Shown: piece after piece, positions 52,966 through 61,230 of the stretch | How the letters are laid out: the number at the start of each line of letters is the position of its first letter | Position numbering within the stretch: the stretch's first letter is position 1 | Source: Pseudaquidulcibacter sp964443435 | GTDB lineage: Bacteria > Pseudomonadota > Alphaproteobacteria > Caulobacterales > Aquidulcibacteraceae | Length of the DNA: 64,000 nucleotides | NCBI GenBank assembly: GCA_964443435.1 | Contig: CAYUCW010000003.1 | Coordinates: forward strand, 1 to 64,000 | Direction: 5' to 3' | Position numbers and translations under genes: made by a program | The notes under the pieces: generated by a model | What the model saw: only the letters and a program-made list of their open reading frames with translations | Database searches by the model: none | Told to the model about the DNA's origin: nothing

Positions 52966-54003
52966 CTAATAAAGCCAATATTCGATTCTTCTAGTTCCAG
53001 GGATTTCTTCCCATTCATTCCAGTGATTAGCGCAAGCTAAGAAGCTTATTGCCGCTCTTTGTCCTCTTATATAATCAGTTGTTTCTAAGCGCATGCAATC
53101 GCCAGAATTTGAATAATAAGGGTATGAGTTATTACTGAAGCTAAAACCAAAAATACCATTAGAGCTTAGGAAGAATGAATGCCATCCGCCCCAGTTGTTC
53201 CATTGGCTTGGGTGAGAATACCAATTATTTCCTCTGCGCCAGCCTCTTGATGGGTGGTAATCATCAAAACCCCAACGCTTTGCATAAGCTCGGGCATCAC
53301 CCCAACGATTATCCCAATGTGACCATCTACCGTTTGGTCCCCAATAATTGTTTGAATTTCTGTCACTATAGCGGAAATTCCCACGTCTTTGAGTTTCAAA
53401 ATTATAATTATGTCCACCATAAGAGTAATTCCAATTATTATTCCTATTGTTATTATAGCTATTATTGTATGAATTATGACGTGTTTGATTATTACTATAA
53501 TTATTATTTGAATAATCGCGTGAGTAATTATTGCGCGACTGTTCATTGCGTCCAAAATTATTATTGCGCGATTGATAATTAGGTCGCTCTTGCCTTGTTT
53601 CACGTGGAACTTCTTGCGCTTGAATATCACGAGTTCTACCTAAAACAGCGCCAGCCATATTATTTGCATTTCGCTCAACAGAATTATTTTGCTGAATCAC
53701 TATTGTATCAGATCTTGCCGCAGGAGCTTGTTGGTTTGTATTTGAATTCGACTGCCAAATATTTCTTTGGGAATTCTCATTTCTATTTCTATTTTGTGCT
53801 GCCCTTTGTGCATGAAAATCTTCAAATCTAGGTTTTGCAGAATTTTTATCAGATTGTGTGCTCTGAAATCTATTTCGGTCGCGTTGATGATTTTCTTGTG
53901 CAAATAAGCTTGTGCTTACTGAAGACATGGTAAAAATTAATATTAGTGAAATAATATTACTATAATTATCATTTTTTTTAGTTTTAGTGCGTGCGTTAAT
54001 CAT
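52966..54003 (-). CDS. Asn/Arg/Tyr-rich secreted low-complexity protein
   Basis: A 345-residue precursor I cannot assign. It has a signal peptide (about 12-35, ending SLFAQ) and AAAGGAG upstream of the ATG. Residues about 130-215 are dominated by Asn, Arg, Tyr, Ser and Gln (SRNNYSRDYSNNNYSNNQT and similar). A second part (about 215-290) is Trp/Gly/Asn-rich (WGPNGRWSHWDNRWGD). The C-terminal 60 residues have two Cys (GDCMRLE and LACANHW) and look globular. The middle is prion-like in composition. Possible roles include envelope stiffening or surface adhesion; none is shown. Confidence 0.65.
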   Translation of the reverse strand: MINARTKTKKNDNYSNIISLILIFTMSSVSTSLFAQENHQRDRNRFQSTQSDKNSAKPRFEDFHAQRAAQNRNRNENSQRNIWQSNSNTNQQAPAARSDTIVIQQNNSVERNANNMAGAVLGRTRDIQAQEVPRETRQERPNYQSRNNNFGRNEQSRNNYSRDYSNNNYSNNQTRHNSYNNSYNNNRNNNWNYSYGGHNYNFETQRRGNFRYSDRNSNNYWGPNGRWSHWDNRWGDARAYAKRWGFDDYHPSRGWRRGNNWYSHPSQWNNWGGWHSFFLSSNGIFGFSFSNNSYPYYSNSGDCMRLETTDYIRGQRAAISFLACANHWNEWEEIPGTRRIEYWLY

Positions 54004-54089
54004 CTGAACACTCCTTTAATGATATAATATAATATTGAAGCTGAGTATAATATGAACAGATTATTCAGCTTATTTAGGTAGGAAGTAAA

Positions 54090-54479
54090 ATGGATATAGT
54101 TATTCCAATTCATATGCAGGGATCAAAAATTGATTTGGCGCATTTAAATCGCATGGCTGGCGGTGATAAAGATCTTATGATTGAGGTGCTTTCTTTGTTC
54201 CGTGAGCAAAGCGAAATGTGGAAGAAGCTTTTAGATTCAAACCAACCCACAAATGATTGGCTTATTGGAGCGCATACTATAAAAGGCTCGGCTCGTGGAA
54301 TTGGAGCATGGGAGCTTGGCGAAATTTGTTCAAAAGCCGAAGAAGCCGCACTTTCACATACGCTAACTAAAGATGAAAAATATATTTGGCGTGAACAAAT
54401 TATACAATGCTTAGAAGATGCAATGATTGAAATCGCAGATATAGAGCATAAAATAAATATGGATAGCCTTAAATCCTAG
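54090..54479 (+). CDS. Hpt-domain phosphotransfer protein
   Basis: A 129-residue four-helix-bundle Hpt protein. The phospho-accepting histidine is His62 in IGAHTIKGSARGIGAWELG, the textbook Hpt motif, followed by LGEICSKAEEAA. It can relay phosphate between a hybrid kinase and a response regulator. AGGAAG precedes the ATG. It is divergent from the Asn-rich gene, about 1.1 kb from the response regulator whose Hpt domain has no histidine, so this protein may supply the lost relay. Confidence 0.88.
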   Translation: MDIVIPIHMQGSKIDLAHLNRMAGGDKDLMIEVLSLFREQSEMWKKLLDSNQPTNDWLIGAHTIKGSARGIGAWELGEICSKAEEAALSHTLTKDEKYIWREQIIQCLEDAMIEIADIEHKINMDSLKS

Positions 54480-54480
54480 T

Positions 54481-54801
54481 TTATTTTTTTATAAACTCAC
54501 CCATTTCATATTCAATACATTTTTCAATTAATAGACGCCAAACTGGCTCTGCTATGTTTGGCGATAAGTCATATTTTCTTGCATTTTGAAGAACATTTTT
54601 CACGACTTCTTCAATTCGTGCTTCATCGCGTACAAGGTTTTTTGATTGTTTTATTCTTGCGGCGGCATCCATATATGTTTGCCTTTCTGCAAGAAGGGAA
54701 ACAAGAATAATATCAAGTCTATCAACTTCATATCTTACATCTGTCATTGTATGACATTCATGTGAAGCAAGTTTTTTAACGGGGAAATCAGTCTCTGTCA
54801 T
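54481..54801 (-). CDS. Chorismate mutase (AroQ type)
   Basis: It rearranges chorismate to prephenate for Phe and Tyr synthesis. The 106-residue helical AroQ-type domain has DVRYEVDRLDIILVSLLAERQ, then AAARIKQSKNLVRDEARIEEVV and a C-terminal PVWRLLIEKCIEYE helix, with the conserved Arg and Lys/Glu active-site positions. It is single-domain, lacking any fused dehydratase. The 3' end lies 1 bp from the convergent Hpt gene. It follows the DUF3089 gene by 60 bp on the same strand. Confidence 0.88.
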   Translation of the reverse strand: MTETDFPVKKLASHECHTMTDVRYEVDRLDIILVSLLAERQTYMDAAARIKQSKNLVRDEARIEEVVKNVLQNARKYDLSPNIAEPVWRLLIEKCIEYEMGEFIKK

Positions 54802-54861
54802 AATCTTTTCTTTTTATTGTATTTAGCAATAAAATTTAAATTTACAAAATATTTTACTGTC

Positions 54862-55986
54862 TTATTTGTTTTGTTTTGAAAACTCTTCAATTCGCGAATT
54901 GAAATCAATTTCTAGAGACTTATAAAATAAATTATAATTTGATGTTTTATAAAAATTTCCAAGTTCCAATAATAACGGCCTTAAGCTTTTTATTCGGTTC
55001 GGATTTGTCTTTAAAAGTCCATCTTCGCATTTTGCACTTGCTTCACCAATAAATAAAGGTGGATCCGTATCTAGTGAGAAATTAGTTGCATTAACAGACC
55101 CTGGATTTTGTATAGAATCTGTTTGAGAGTTTAATTTGCTTGCAACGGGATTATAACAAATTATTTCTTGCCGATTTAATGGGGCATAGATCCTATTTTC
55201 ATTCCAATAAGCCGCACGGTTTTTAAATACTTTTAAATTATCTTTGTCATTTGAATCAATAATATTATAAGAAACAATACAATTTATTGAAGTAGAGTTT
55301 TCGCAATAGCTAATATTTCCAAACATTTTAATATCGAATAGTGATTTAGGAACGGCTTGGTTTATTAAATAAGCGGCAATTAGTTTGGTTTCATTTTTTG
55401 TTTTTGCAATTTTTTCACTAATAAGTCTCATGCCATGCAAAGATCCTTGTCCATAGGCAACTATAATGAAATGCTTGTCACCAATATCGGCCTTAAATTT
55501 ATCGAAAGCTAAGGCTATATCTCCATACGCTAAATTAAGTGAATCTTTAGTGTCGATATTAAAACTTAGAAGGGAATAAAGGCTTGCTTGCCGGTATTTT
55601 GGCGCCCATATTGAGCCATTTTTTGCAAAGGGCGCTATATAATTGGGAATTATATTGGTTTCTAATCTTTCTATTGGTTTACCTTGTTTAATATCTGCAT
55701 TCCAGCCTGACTTTCCATTATAATAAGTAGTAGGATGTATGAAAAATACCGGAACTAATTCTTTGTTTTGAAGTATTATTAGCCATGAATTTGAATTATT
55801 ATAATCTGGTTCAATTGGCTTTTCTTCGACCTGAAATGGCTGAAAAGGTTTTATAGAATATTTAAAATAATTATGCCTGAAGAAATAAAAAATAAGTATT
55901 AGTAATAAAATAGTGATTGCGCTAATGGAAAAGAATAAAATCTTCCATGATTTTTTATTTCCGTCATTTGCAATTTTATTTTTCAC
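54862..55986 (-). CDS. DUF3089 alpha/beta-hydrolase-like protein with the nucleophile replaced
   Basis: A 374-residue protein with a membrane helix at about 15-36 and an external alpha/beta-hydrolase domain. FFIHPTTYYNG (about 81-91) and PKYRQASLYSL match the DUF3089 family. In active members the nucleophile elbow reads G-H-S-Q-G; here the region is VAYGQGSLHG, with Gly179 at the Ser position and Tyr178 at the His position. It is therefore probably not an esterase. Its start overlaps the GH5 gene by 11 bp, so the pair is translationally coupled. Confidence 0.8.
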   Translation of the reverse strand: MKNKIANDGNKKSWKILFFSISAITILLLILIFYFFRHNYFKYSIKPFQPFQVEEKPIEPDYNNSNSWLIILQNKELVPVFFIHPTTYYNGKSGWNADIKQGKPIERLETNIIPNYIAPFAKNGSIWAPKYRQASLYSLLSFNIDTKDSLNLAYGDIALAFDKFKADIGDKHFIIVAYGQGSLHGMRLISEKIAKTKNETKLIAAYLINQAVPKSLFDIKMFGNISYCENSTSINCIVSYNIIDSNDKDNLKVFKNRAAYWNENRIYAPLNRQEIICYNPVASKLNSQTDSIQNPGSVNATNFSLDTDPPLFIGEASAKCEDGLLKTNPNRIKSLRPLLLELGNFYKTSNYNLFYKSLEIDFNSRIEEFSKQNK

Positions 55987-57031
55987 GCTTAATGCCTATT
56001 GCTTCTAGCATTGGTTTATTCCAAGTATCGGTTTCACGGTTATAAGTATCAAAACCAGCAGTAAAATTAAAGTAACAAGTATATAAATTAGCCGCTCTAA
56101 ATCTTTTACTTGTTTCATATGCCCATTGTACGCGATATTTATTTTCAATACCTTGATATGTGCCATATTCACCAACAAAAACTGGGACGCCAAGTTTCTT
56201 TTGCCAATTTACGATGTCAATAACATCTTTATCTAGATTTTTAATGTCATCTCCAATTGGAAAGCCTCTTCCGTTTGGTGGCGCATCTTTTAACCATTCG
56301 GCCCCTTGGTGCGTAAATTCATACGGGTTATAATAATGAACACTTGCCACAATATATGGGTCATCAGGAATTTCAATATTCTTCATTCCGTCAATTGTTC
56401 CCCACTGATCGCCAGATAGAATTATTGTACGTGTGGGGTTTGCTTTTCTAATTTCACTTACAATAAAATTTTGAACTTTATTTACTCTTGCACCTGAAAA
56501 ATTATCTCTTGGCTCATTTATAAGTTCAAAAATAAGATTCTGTGGGGCATTTTTATAGTGTTCTGCAAGTTGTGTCCAAATTGCTATTAGTTTTGGTTCG
56601 TTTTCATCTGGATTTTCATAAAGTTCATCAAAATGATGTACATCCATAATAATATTTAGCTTTGCATCAAAAGCCATTTTTATTACTTCATCAACTCTTG
56701 AAATGAATTTTTCATCGATAGTATAATAAGGCGGTCCAGAGGTGTGGCCCGACCATTTTACCAAAATTCGCACTGTATCAAAACCAGCAGATTTAATGGA
56801 TTTCAAATGCTCTGGTCTGTAAGTGTATCCCCATTCGCCTTCATTTGGCGCATCAAGGCCATTACCGATATTTATACAATTTTTTACTGGAAAATATGCT
56901 TTATTTACAATCTTTTTAGGAATTATTTTTTCTTGATTATTCCATAAAGTTTGCGACATTGCTATGCCAGCACTTAAACCTAAAACAGTGCAAAATAAAA
57001 GACTAGTATAGTTTAGATTAAGGTTTTTCAA
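55976..57031 (-). CDS. Secreted GH5-family glycoside hydrolase (endoglucanase-like)
   Basis: A 351-residue precursor with a signal peptide (1-26, GIAMSQ). The GH5 TIM barrel has DTVRILVKW, IIMDVHHFDEL, the acid/base Glu173 in FELINEPRD, an ASVHYYNPYEF segment and the nucleophile Glu288 in PVFVGEYGTYQ. These match GH5 endo-beta-glucanases of the alphaproteobacterial type. The substrate may be cellulose or a related beta-glucan. No cellulose synthase genes are in the window. The stop overlaps the DUF3089 start by 11 bp. Confidence 0.9.
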   Translation of the reverse strand: MKNLNLNYTSLLFCTVLGLSAGIAMSQTLWNNQEKIIPKKIVNKAYFPVKNCINIGNGLDAPNEGEWGYTYRPEHLKSIKSAGFDTVRILVKWSGHTSGPPYYTIDEKFISRVDEVIKMAFDAKLNIIMDVHHFDELYENPDENEPKLIAIWTQLAEHYKNAPQNLIFELINEPRDNFSGARVNKVQNFIVSEIRKANPTRTIILSGDQWGTIDGMKNIEIPDDPYIVASVHYYNPYEFTHQGAEWLKDAPPNGRGFPIGDDIKNLDKDVIDIVNWQKKLGVPVFVGEYGTYQGIENKYRVQWAYETSKRFRAANLYTCYFNFTAGFDTYNRETDTWNKPMLEAIGIKREK

Positions 57032-57127
57032 ATTATGTCCTATATTTTTATAATAAAGTTTTTTTATTTTAAATCAATCATCTGATTAAATTAAGTAACC
57101 TAAAGGAATATAATTTATTTTACTTTT

Positions 57128-58345
57128 TTATATTGATTTAGTGATTTTAAGGCCAAAATCTTTTGGTACAATTTCAGCTGTAATTTCAATTATGGTTTCA
57201 TGTGGCGAAATCTCATCAATGCAAGTTGCAGTAATTACTGATGTAATACGCTCTGATGCAATTAATGCTTCTTCATGGTTTGTATTTGCTAAATATAATT
57301 CAAATATATTATTACCCATATAAGCCGCGCAGTCTTCGGTTCTGATAAGCTTTGAAATAATATATCCGGTTTGGATTAAAGTCTTTTGATGATCTTTTTT
57401 AGGTATAATATTAAATCTTAGAATTGTATGTTGCTCTTCGCTTGCCAAGCTAGTGAAATGATCGAAAAATTCTTTATTATAAAGTCCTGTTGTTTCATCA
57501 TTGGCAATAGTGGTTTTTGCATTCTTAATATTTTCGCTTAATTCTTGCCTTTGATGATTTTCTTCAATTAATGTTAATAAATTAGCAATTGAAAAATCAA
57601 GATCTGAATCGGTTTGCGCAAAATCGCTTGCACCACGTAATAATAATTCTTCGATATTTTCAGGCCTGAGATTATTTATAATAAGGCATGGAATGTGAAA
57701 ATATTTAGTATTGCGTCTTAGTGCCGAGCAAAACCCATAGGCTTTATTAATGTCTTTATTGCCGGCAATTACAATAGCATCAAATTTTGAATAATGAAGA
57801 AAATCAAATGCCATAAATGAAGATGAAGTTGCAATGATTCTTGCGCCATATTCATTTAAAATATTAGTTATTTTAAGTGTTATTGGTGCTTCATCTGCAA
57901 ATAATAAGACTTTATTTGGTTTTGATATAGGTTTGAAATTATGACGAAAATTTGCGCCAAATCTTTCTAATGCTTTAAGCCTTAAAGTGCATTGCTTATT
58001 CATAATTGCAATACGTATTGCGCTATCAAGACGTGATTTAATATATTTTATTGGCGTATATGCGTAAAGAACAATTGAAAACCCAAGCCTATTTAGCTTT
58101 TTTGTAGTTTCTATATCCTGTTCTTTATCAATATAAGCAAAAAACAAACTAGAACTGAGATTTAGAGCTTTTTTCGCTTCTTGAAAAATTTCTATAGATT
58201 TTTCTAATCTGTCTAAATCAATATCTATAATAATGGCCGCGAAATTTTCCAGATTATTATTAATAGTAATAATATTATAGCCAGTGCTTGCTATTATTTT
58301 TTGGGTATTAATACCGCCTAAAACTAAAACATTGGCTTTGGACAT
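57128..58345 (-). CDS. PleD-shaped protein with degenerate receiver and GGDEF domains
   Basis: A 405-residue protein arranged like PleD: receiver-like domain (1-115), second receiver-like domain (about 145-262) and a GGDEF-fold domain (about 283-400). The first receiver lacks the acidic pair (NVLVLGG). The second keeps FADEAP but has Ala194 at the phospho-Asp position (FDAIVIAGN). The cyclase domain starts with DETTGLYNKEFF, recognisable GGDEF-family sequence, but the GGDEF signature itself reads GNNIF (344-348). It should not make c-di-GMP; binding or scaffolding is more likely. Transcribed upstream of the GH5 gene, 96 bp away. Confidence 0.78.
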   Translation of the reverse strand: MSKANVLVLGGINTQKIIASTGYNIITINNNLENFAAIIIDIDLDRLEKSIEIFQEAKKALNLSSSLFFAYIDKEQDIETTKKLNRLGFSIVLYAYTPIKYIKSRLDSAIRIAIMNKQCTLRLKALERFGANFRHNFKPISKPNKVLLFADEAPITLKITNILNEYGARIIATSSSFMAFDFLHYSKFDAIVIAGNKDINKAYGFCSALRRNTKYFHIPCLIINNLRPENIEELLLRGASDFAQTDSDLDFSIANLLTLIEENHQRQELSENIKNAKTTIANDETTGLYNKEFFDHFTSLASEEQHTILRFNIIPKKDHQKTLIQTGYIISKLIRTEDCAAYMGNNIFELYLANTNHEEALIASERITSVITATCIDEISPHETIIEITAEIVPKDFGLKITKSI

Positions 58346-58514
58346 TAGTTCTCTTTATATAAAGTATTATCTAATATGTGATTTTTAAATATTTACAATA
58401 AATATATTATTTTTGCTTTAATGAGAAAGTTGTTTTTTTGTGACATTAGACACTTTTTAATTCTTTTCTGTGCTGCTAGTGGATACTTAAGCAAAATAAT
58501 TATAAGAGCTTCTA

Positions 58515-59429
58515 ATGATTAATAATCCCAGTGTAAATACGCCATGCCAAAGGGCATATAGCGAAGGACGTAAACCTTCATTTCAAGATATAATTCTCAC
58601 TCTTTCGGATTATTGGGCGCGTCAAGGCTGCGCTATACTTCAACCTTATGACACTGAAGTCGGGGCGGGGACTTTACACCCAGCAACAACCCTTCGTGCA
58701 TTAGGTGAAAAACCATGGAAAGCGGCTTATGTTCAACCATCAAGAAGGCCTAAAGACGCTAGATATGGCGAAAATCCAAATCGTCTTGGTCATTATTACC
58801 AATACCAAGTTATTTTAAAACCGAACCCGCCTAATCTTCAAGAATTATATTTGAATTCCCTATATGAAATTGGGATTGATCCAACCTTGCACGATATACG
58901 ATTTGTGGAAGACGATTGGGAAAACCCAACCGTTGGCGCGTGGGGTCTTGGTTGGGAAGTTTGGTGTGACGGAATGGAGGTTTCGCAATTCACTTATTTC
59001 CAACAAGTAGGCGGTTTTGATTGTAAACCTGTATCGGGCGAATTAACATATGGTCTTGAACGTCTTACTATGTATGTTCAGGGCGTTGAAAATGTTTATG
59101 ATATTGATTTTAATGGCAATGGCATTTCTTATGGCGATGTTTTCCTTGAAAATGAACGTCAGCAATCAGCATTCAATTTTGAATATTCAAATGTGGAAAT
59201 CCTTGAACGCTGGTTTAAAGACGCCGAAACCCAGTGCAATATTCTTTTAGAAGCAAAGCTTCCTTTGCCTGCATTTGATTGGGCCTTAAAAGCATCGCAT
59301 TTATTTAATTTAATGGACGCAAGAGGTGTAGTTTCACCAACTGAACGCCAAAGCTTTATCGCCAGAGTGCGCGACCTTGCAAAAGGGTCTGCTGCGGCTT
59401 GGATTGCAAATCAAGAGGCAAATAAATAA
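58515..59429 (+). CDS. glyQ: Glycyl-tRNA synthetase, alpha subunit
   Basis: The catalytic subunit of the heterotetrameric bacterial GlyRS. The 304 residues contain FQDIILTLSDYWARQGCAIL, EVGAGTLHPATTLRALG, YVQPSRRPKDARYGENPNRL and GWEVWCDGMEVSQFTYFQQ (each part of the family signature). Length is normal. The stop overlaps the glyS ATG (TAATG), the standard glyQ-glyS coupling. Confidence 0.97.
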   Translation: MINNPSVNTPCQRAYSEGRKPSFQDIILTLSDYWARQGCAILQPYDTEVGAGTLHPATTLRALGEKPWKAAYVQPSRRPKDARYGENPNRLGHYYQYQVILKPNPPNLQELYLNSLYEIGIDPTLHDIRFVEDDWENPTVGAWGLGWEVWCDGMEVSQFTYFQQVGGFDCKPVSGELTYGLERLTMYVQGVENVYDIDFNGNGISYGDVFLENERQQSAFNFEYSNVEILERWFKDAETQCNILLEAKLPLPAFDWALKASHLFNLMDARGVVSPTERQSFIARVRDLAKGSAAAWIANQEANK

Positions 59430-61156
59430 TGTCTGAATTATTATTAGAAATTTTTTCCGAAGAAATCCCTGCGCGTATGCAAAAGCGTGCGATGGAAGAT
59501 TTAACCAAGCTTATTAGCGATGGTCTTGCAAAATCTGGTGTAAATATTGAAACCAAAGAAAGCTGGGTTGCACCGCGACGCCTTGGTCTTGCTTTTACTG
59601 GGTTACCAATTGCGACCCCTGATGTAAAAGAAGAAAAAAAAGGTCCAAAAACTAGTGCGCCACAGGCGGCAATTGATGGCTTTGTAAAGGCCGCAGGAAT
59701 AAATAATATTTCAGAAGCACGTATAGTGCAAGATGATAAAAAGGGTGATTTTTACGTAATAGATATTGTTAAGAATGGCGTGAAAACTACTGATTTAATA
59801 GCGGAATTAGTGCCGCAAGTGGTTCGTAATTTCCCTTGGCCAAAATCTATGCGCTGGGGTGAGGGTACACTAAGATGGGTGCGTCCTTTACATTCGATTA
59901 TTTGTTTATTTGATGGGCAAGTGGTCGATTTTGAAATTGATGGTCTTAAATCTGGTAATAAAACCGAAGGTCATAGATTTCATTCAAAAGGTGAAATCAT
60001 TGTCAAAGATTTTGCCGATTATAAATCAAAACTAAGTGCCGCAAATGTTGTAATTGACCGCGAAGATAGAAAAGCGGATATTTTAAAACAAGCCGAAGCA
60101 ATTTGCGCCGCCAATAATCTTGAACTTGTAAGTGATATTGGACTTTTGGAAGAAGTTTGCGGCCTTGTTGATAAGCCCGTGGTTATATTAGGCGATATGG
60201 ACAAAAGCTTCCTTGATTTACCGCCCGAAGTAATCCGCCTTACTTTGCGCCTTAATCAAAAATATTTTGTCGCAAATTATAAAACCACCGGTAAGCTTGC
60301 GCCACATTTTATTGTGGTTTCTAATATAGCGGCCACTGATGGCGGCAAAGCCATTGCCCATGGTAATGCGCGTGTGCTTGCGGCAAGGCTTAATGATGCC
60401 CGATATTTCTGGGATTTAGATAAAAAATCTACACTGGAAAGCCGCTTGCCGAAACTTGATAAAATTGTTTTCCATCAAAAAATTGGCTCAATTGGCGATA
60501 AAGTTAAACGCATTACAGAGCTTGCGGGTGAAATCGCTCCAATAGTTGGTGCGGATGTGGAACTTTCGAAACGCGCGGCACTTCTTGCCAAAGCCGATTT
60601 AGTAACCGAAATGGTTGGTGAATTCCCTGAATTACAAGGCATAATGGGAAGATATTACGCNNNNNNNNNNNNNNNNNNNNNNNNNNNNNNNNNNNNNNNN
60701 NNNNNNNNNNNNNNNNNNNNNNNNNNNNNNNNNNNNNNNNNNNNNNNNNNNNNNNNNNNNATAAAATCTCTATCGGAATTCCTAAAAACCGAAGAAGGTA
60801 AAGATTTGGTCGCGGGTTATAAACGCGCGGCAAATATTCTTAATGCTGAGACTAAAAAAGAAGCATTAGACCTTAATACTGCTATTAATTCAGCTATTTT
60901 TAATACAAGCCAAGAGCGTGAATTATTCACTGCAATTAATGCAGTAGGTGAAGCACTAGATAATAGTTTAAATCAATTTAATTATTCTCTCGCACTTGCG
61001 AAATTATCGGAACTTAAAGCGCCTGTCTATTCATTTTTAGATGGTGTTTTAGTCAATGATAGTGATAAAAATATTAGGTTGAATAGGCTATTAATTCTTT
61101 ATAAACTTAAAGAATTAATGGCGCGTTTTGCGGATTTTTCAGCACTGCAAGGTTAG
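59429..61156 (+). CDS. glyS: Glycyl-tRNA synthetase, beta subunit (interrupted by assembly gap)
   Basis: The beta subunit of GlyRS. The N-terminal part (about 410 residues before the gap) is normal: LLLEIFSEEIPARMQKRAM, WVAPRRLGLAFTGLP, FPWPKSMRWGEG, and it reaches PELQGIMGRYYA. One hundred N bases follow, then IKSLSEFLKTEEGKDLVAGYKRAANIL to the C-terminus. Intact GlyS proteins are about 690 residues; here about 541 real residues are visible, so roughly 150 are missing. The frame across the gap is fortuitous. This is an assembly artefact, not a pseudogene. Confidence 0.93.
   Translation: MSELLLEIFSEEIPARMQKRAMEDLTKLISDGLAKSGVNIETKESWVAPRRLGLAFTGLPIATPDVKEEKKGPKTSAPQAAIDGFVKAAGINNISEARIVQDDKKGDFYVIDIVKNGVKTTDLIAELVPQVVRNFPWPKSMRWGEGTLRWVRPLHSIICLFDGQVVDFEIDGLKSGNKTEGHRFHSKGEIIVKDFADYKSKLSAANVVIDREDRKADILKQAEAICAANNLELVSDIGLLEEVCGLVDKPVVILGDMDKSFLDLPPEVIRLTLRLNQKYFVANYKTTGKLAPHFIVVSNIAATDGGKAIAHGNARVLAARLNDARYFWDLDKKSTLESRLPKLDKIVFHQKIGSIGDKVKRITELAGEIAPIVGADVELSKRAALLAKADLVTEMVGEFPELQGIMGRYYXXXXXXXXXXXXXXXXXXXXXXXXXXXXXXXXXXIKSLSEFLKTEEGKDLVAGYKRAANILNAETKKEALDLNTAINSAIFNTSQERELFTAINAVGEALDNSLNQFNYSLALAKLSELKAPVYSFLDGVLVNDSDKNIRLNRLLILYKLKELMARFADFSALQG
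60661..60760. other. Assembly gap (100 N)
   Basis: A round 100-base run of N, the usual placeholder length. The true distance is likely about 450 bp or more, judged from the missing part of GlyS. Coordinates after this point are therefore offset from the real chromosome. Confidence 0.95.
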
Positions 61157-61230
61157 ATTTTGGTTGATTTTCCTTTGGTGTTGCTGCAATGCAACTCAAT
61201 ATGTAGTACAAATGACTCAAAGGAGACTTC

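Noticed and set aside
53166..53630. Repetitive region that could suggest a CRISPR array or tandem repeats (ATTATTA-type motifs)
   Set aside because: The motifs are Asn/Tyr codon runs of the low-complexity secreted protein. There is no constant repeat length or unique spacers.
53166..53630. 154-residue Ile/His-rich alternative frame on the minus strand
   Set aside because: Frame shadow of the Asn-rich gene; Asn codons AAT/AAC shifted by one give Ile/Thr-rich sequence.
30797..58400. Prophage, insertion sequence or integrative element in the accessory half
   Set aside because: There is no transposase, integrase, terminal inverted repeat or phage gene; the one tRNA (36232-36308) has no repeated 3' end copy that I could see.
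60513..60833. Minus-strand open frame across the N gap
   Set aside because: Open only because N bases give no stop codons.
59429..61156. Pseudogene call for glyS
   Set aside because: The interruption is a run of N, not a frameshift or stop; both ends are normal GlyS.
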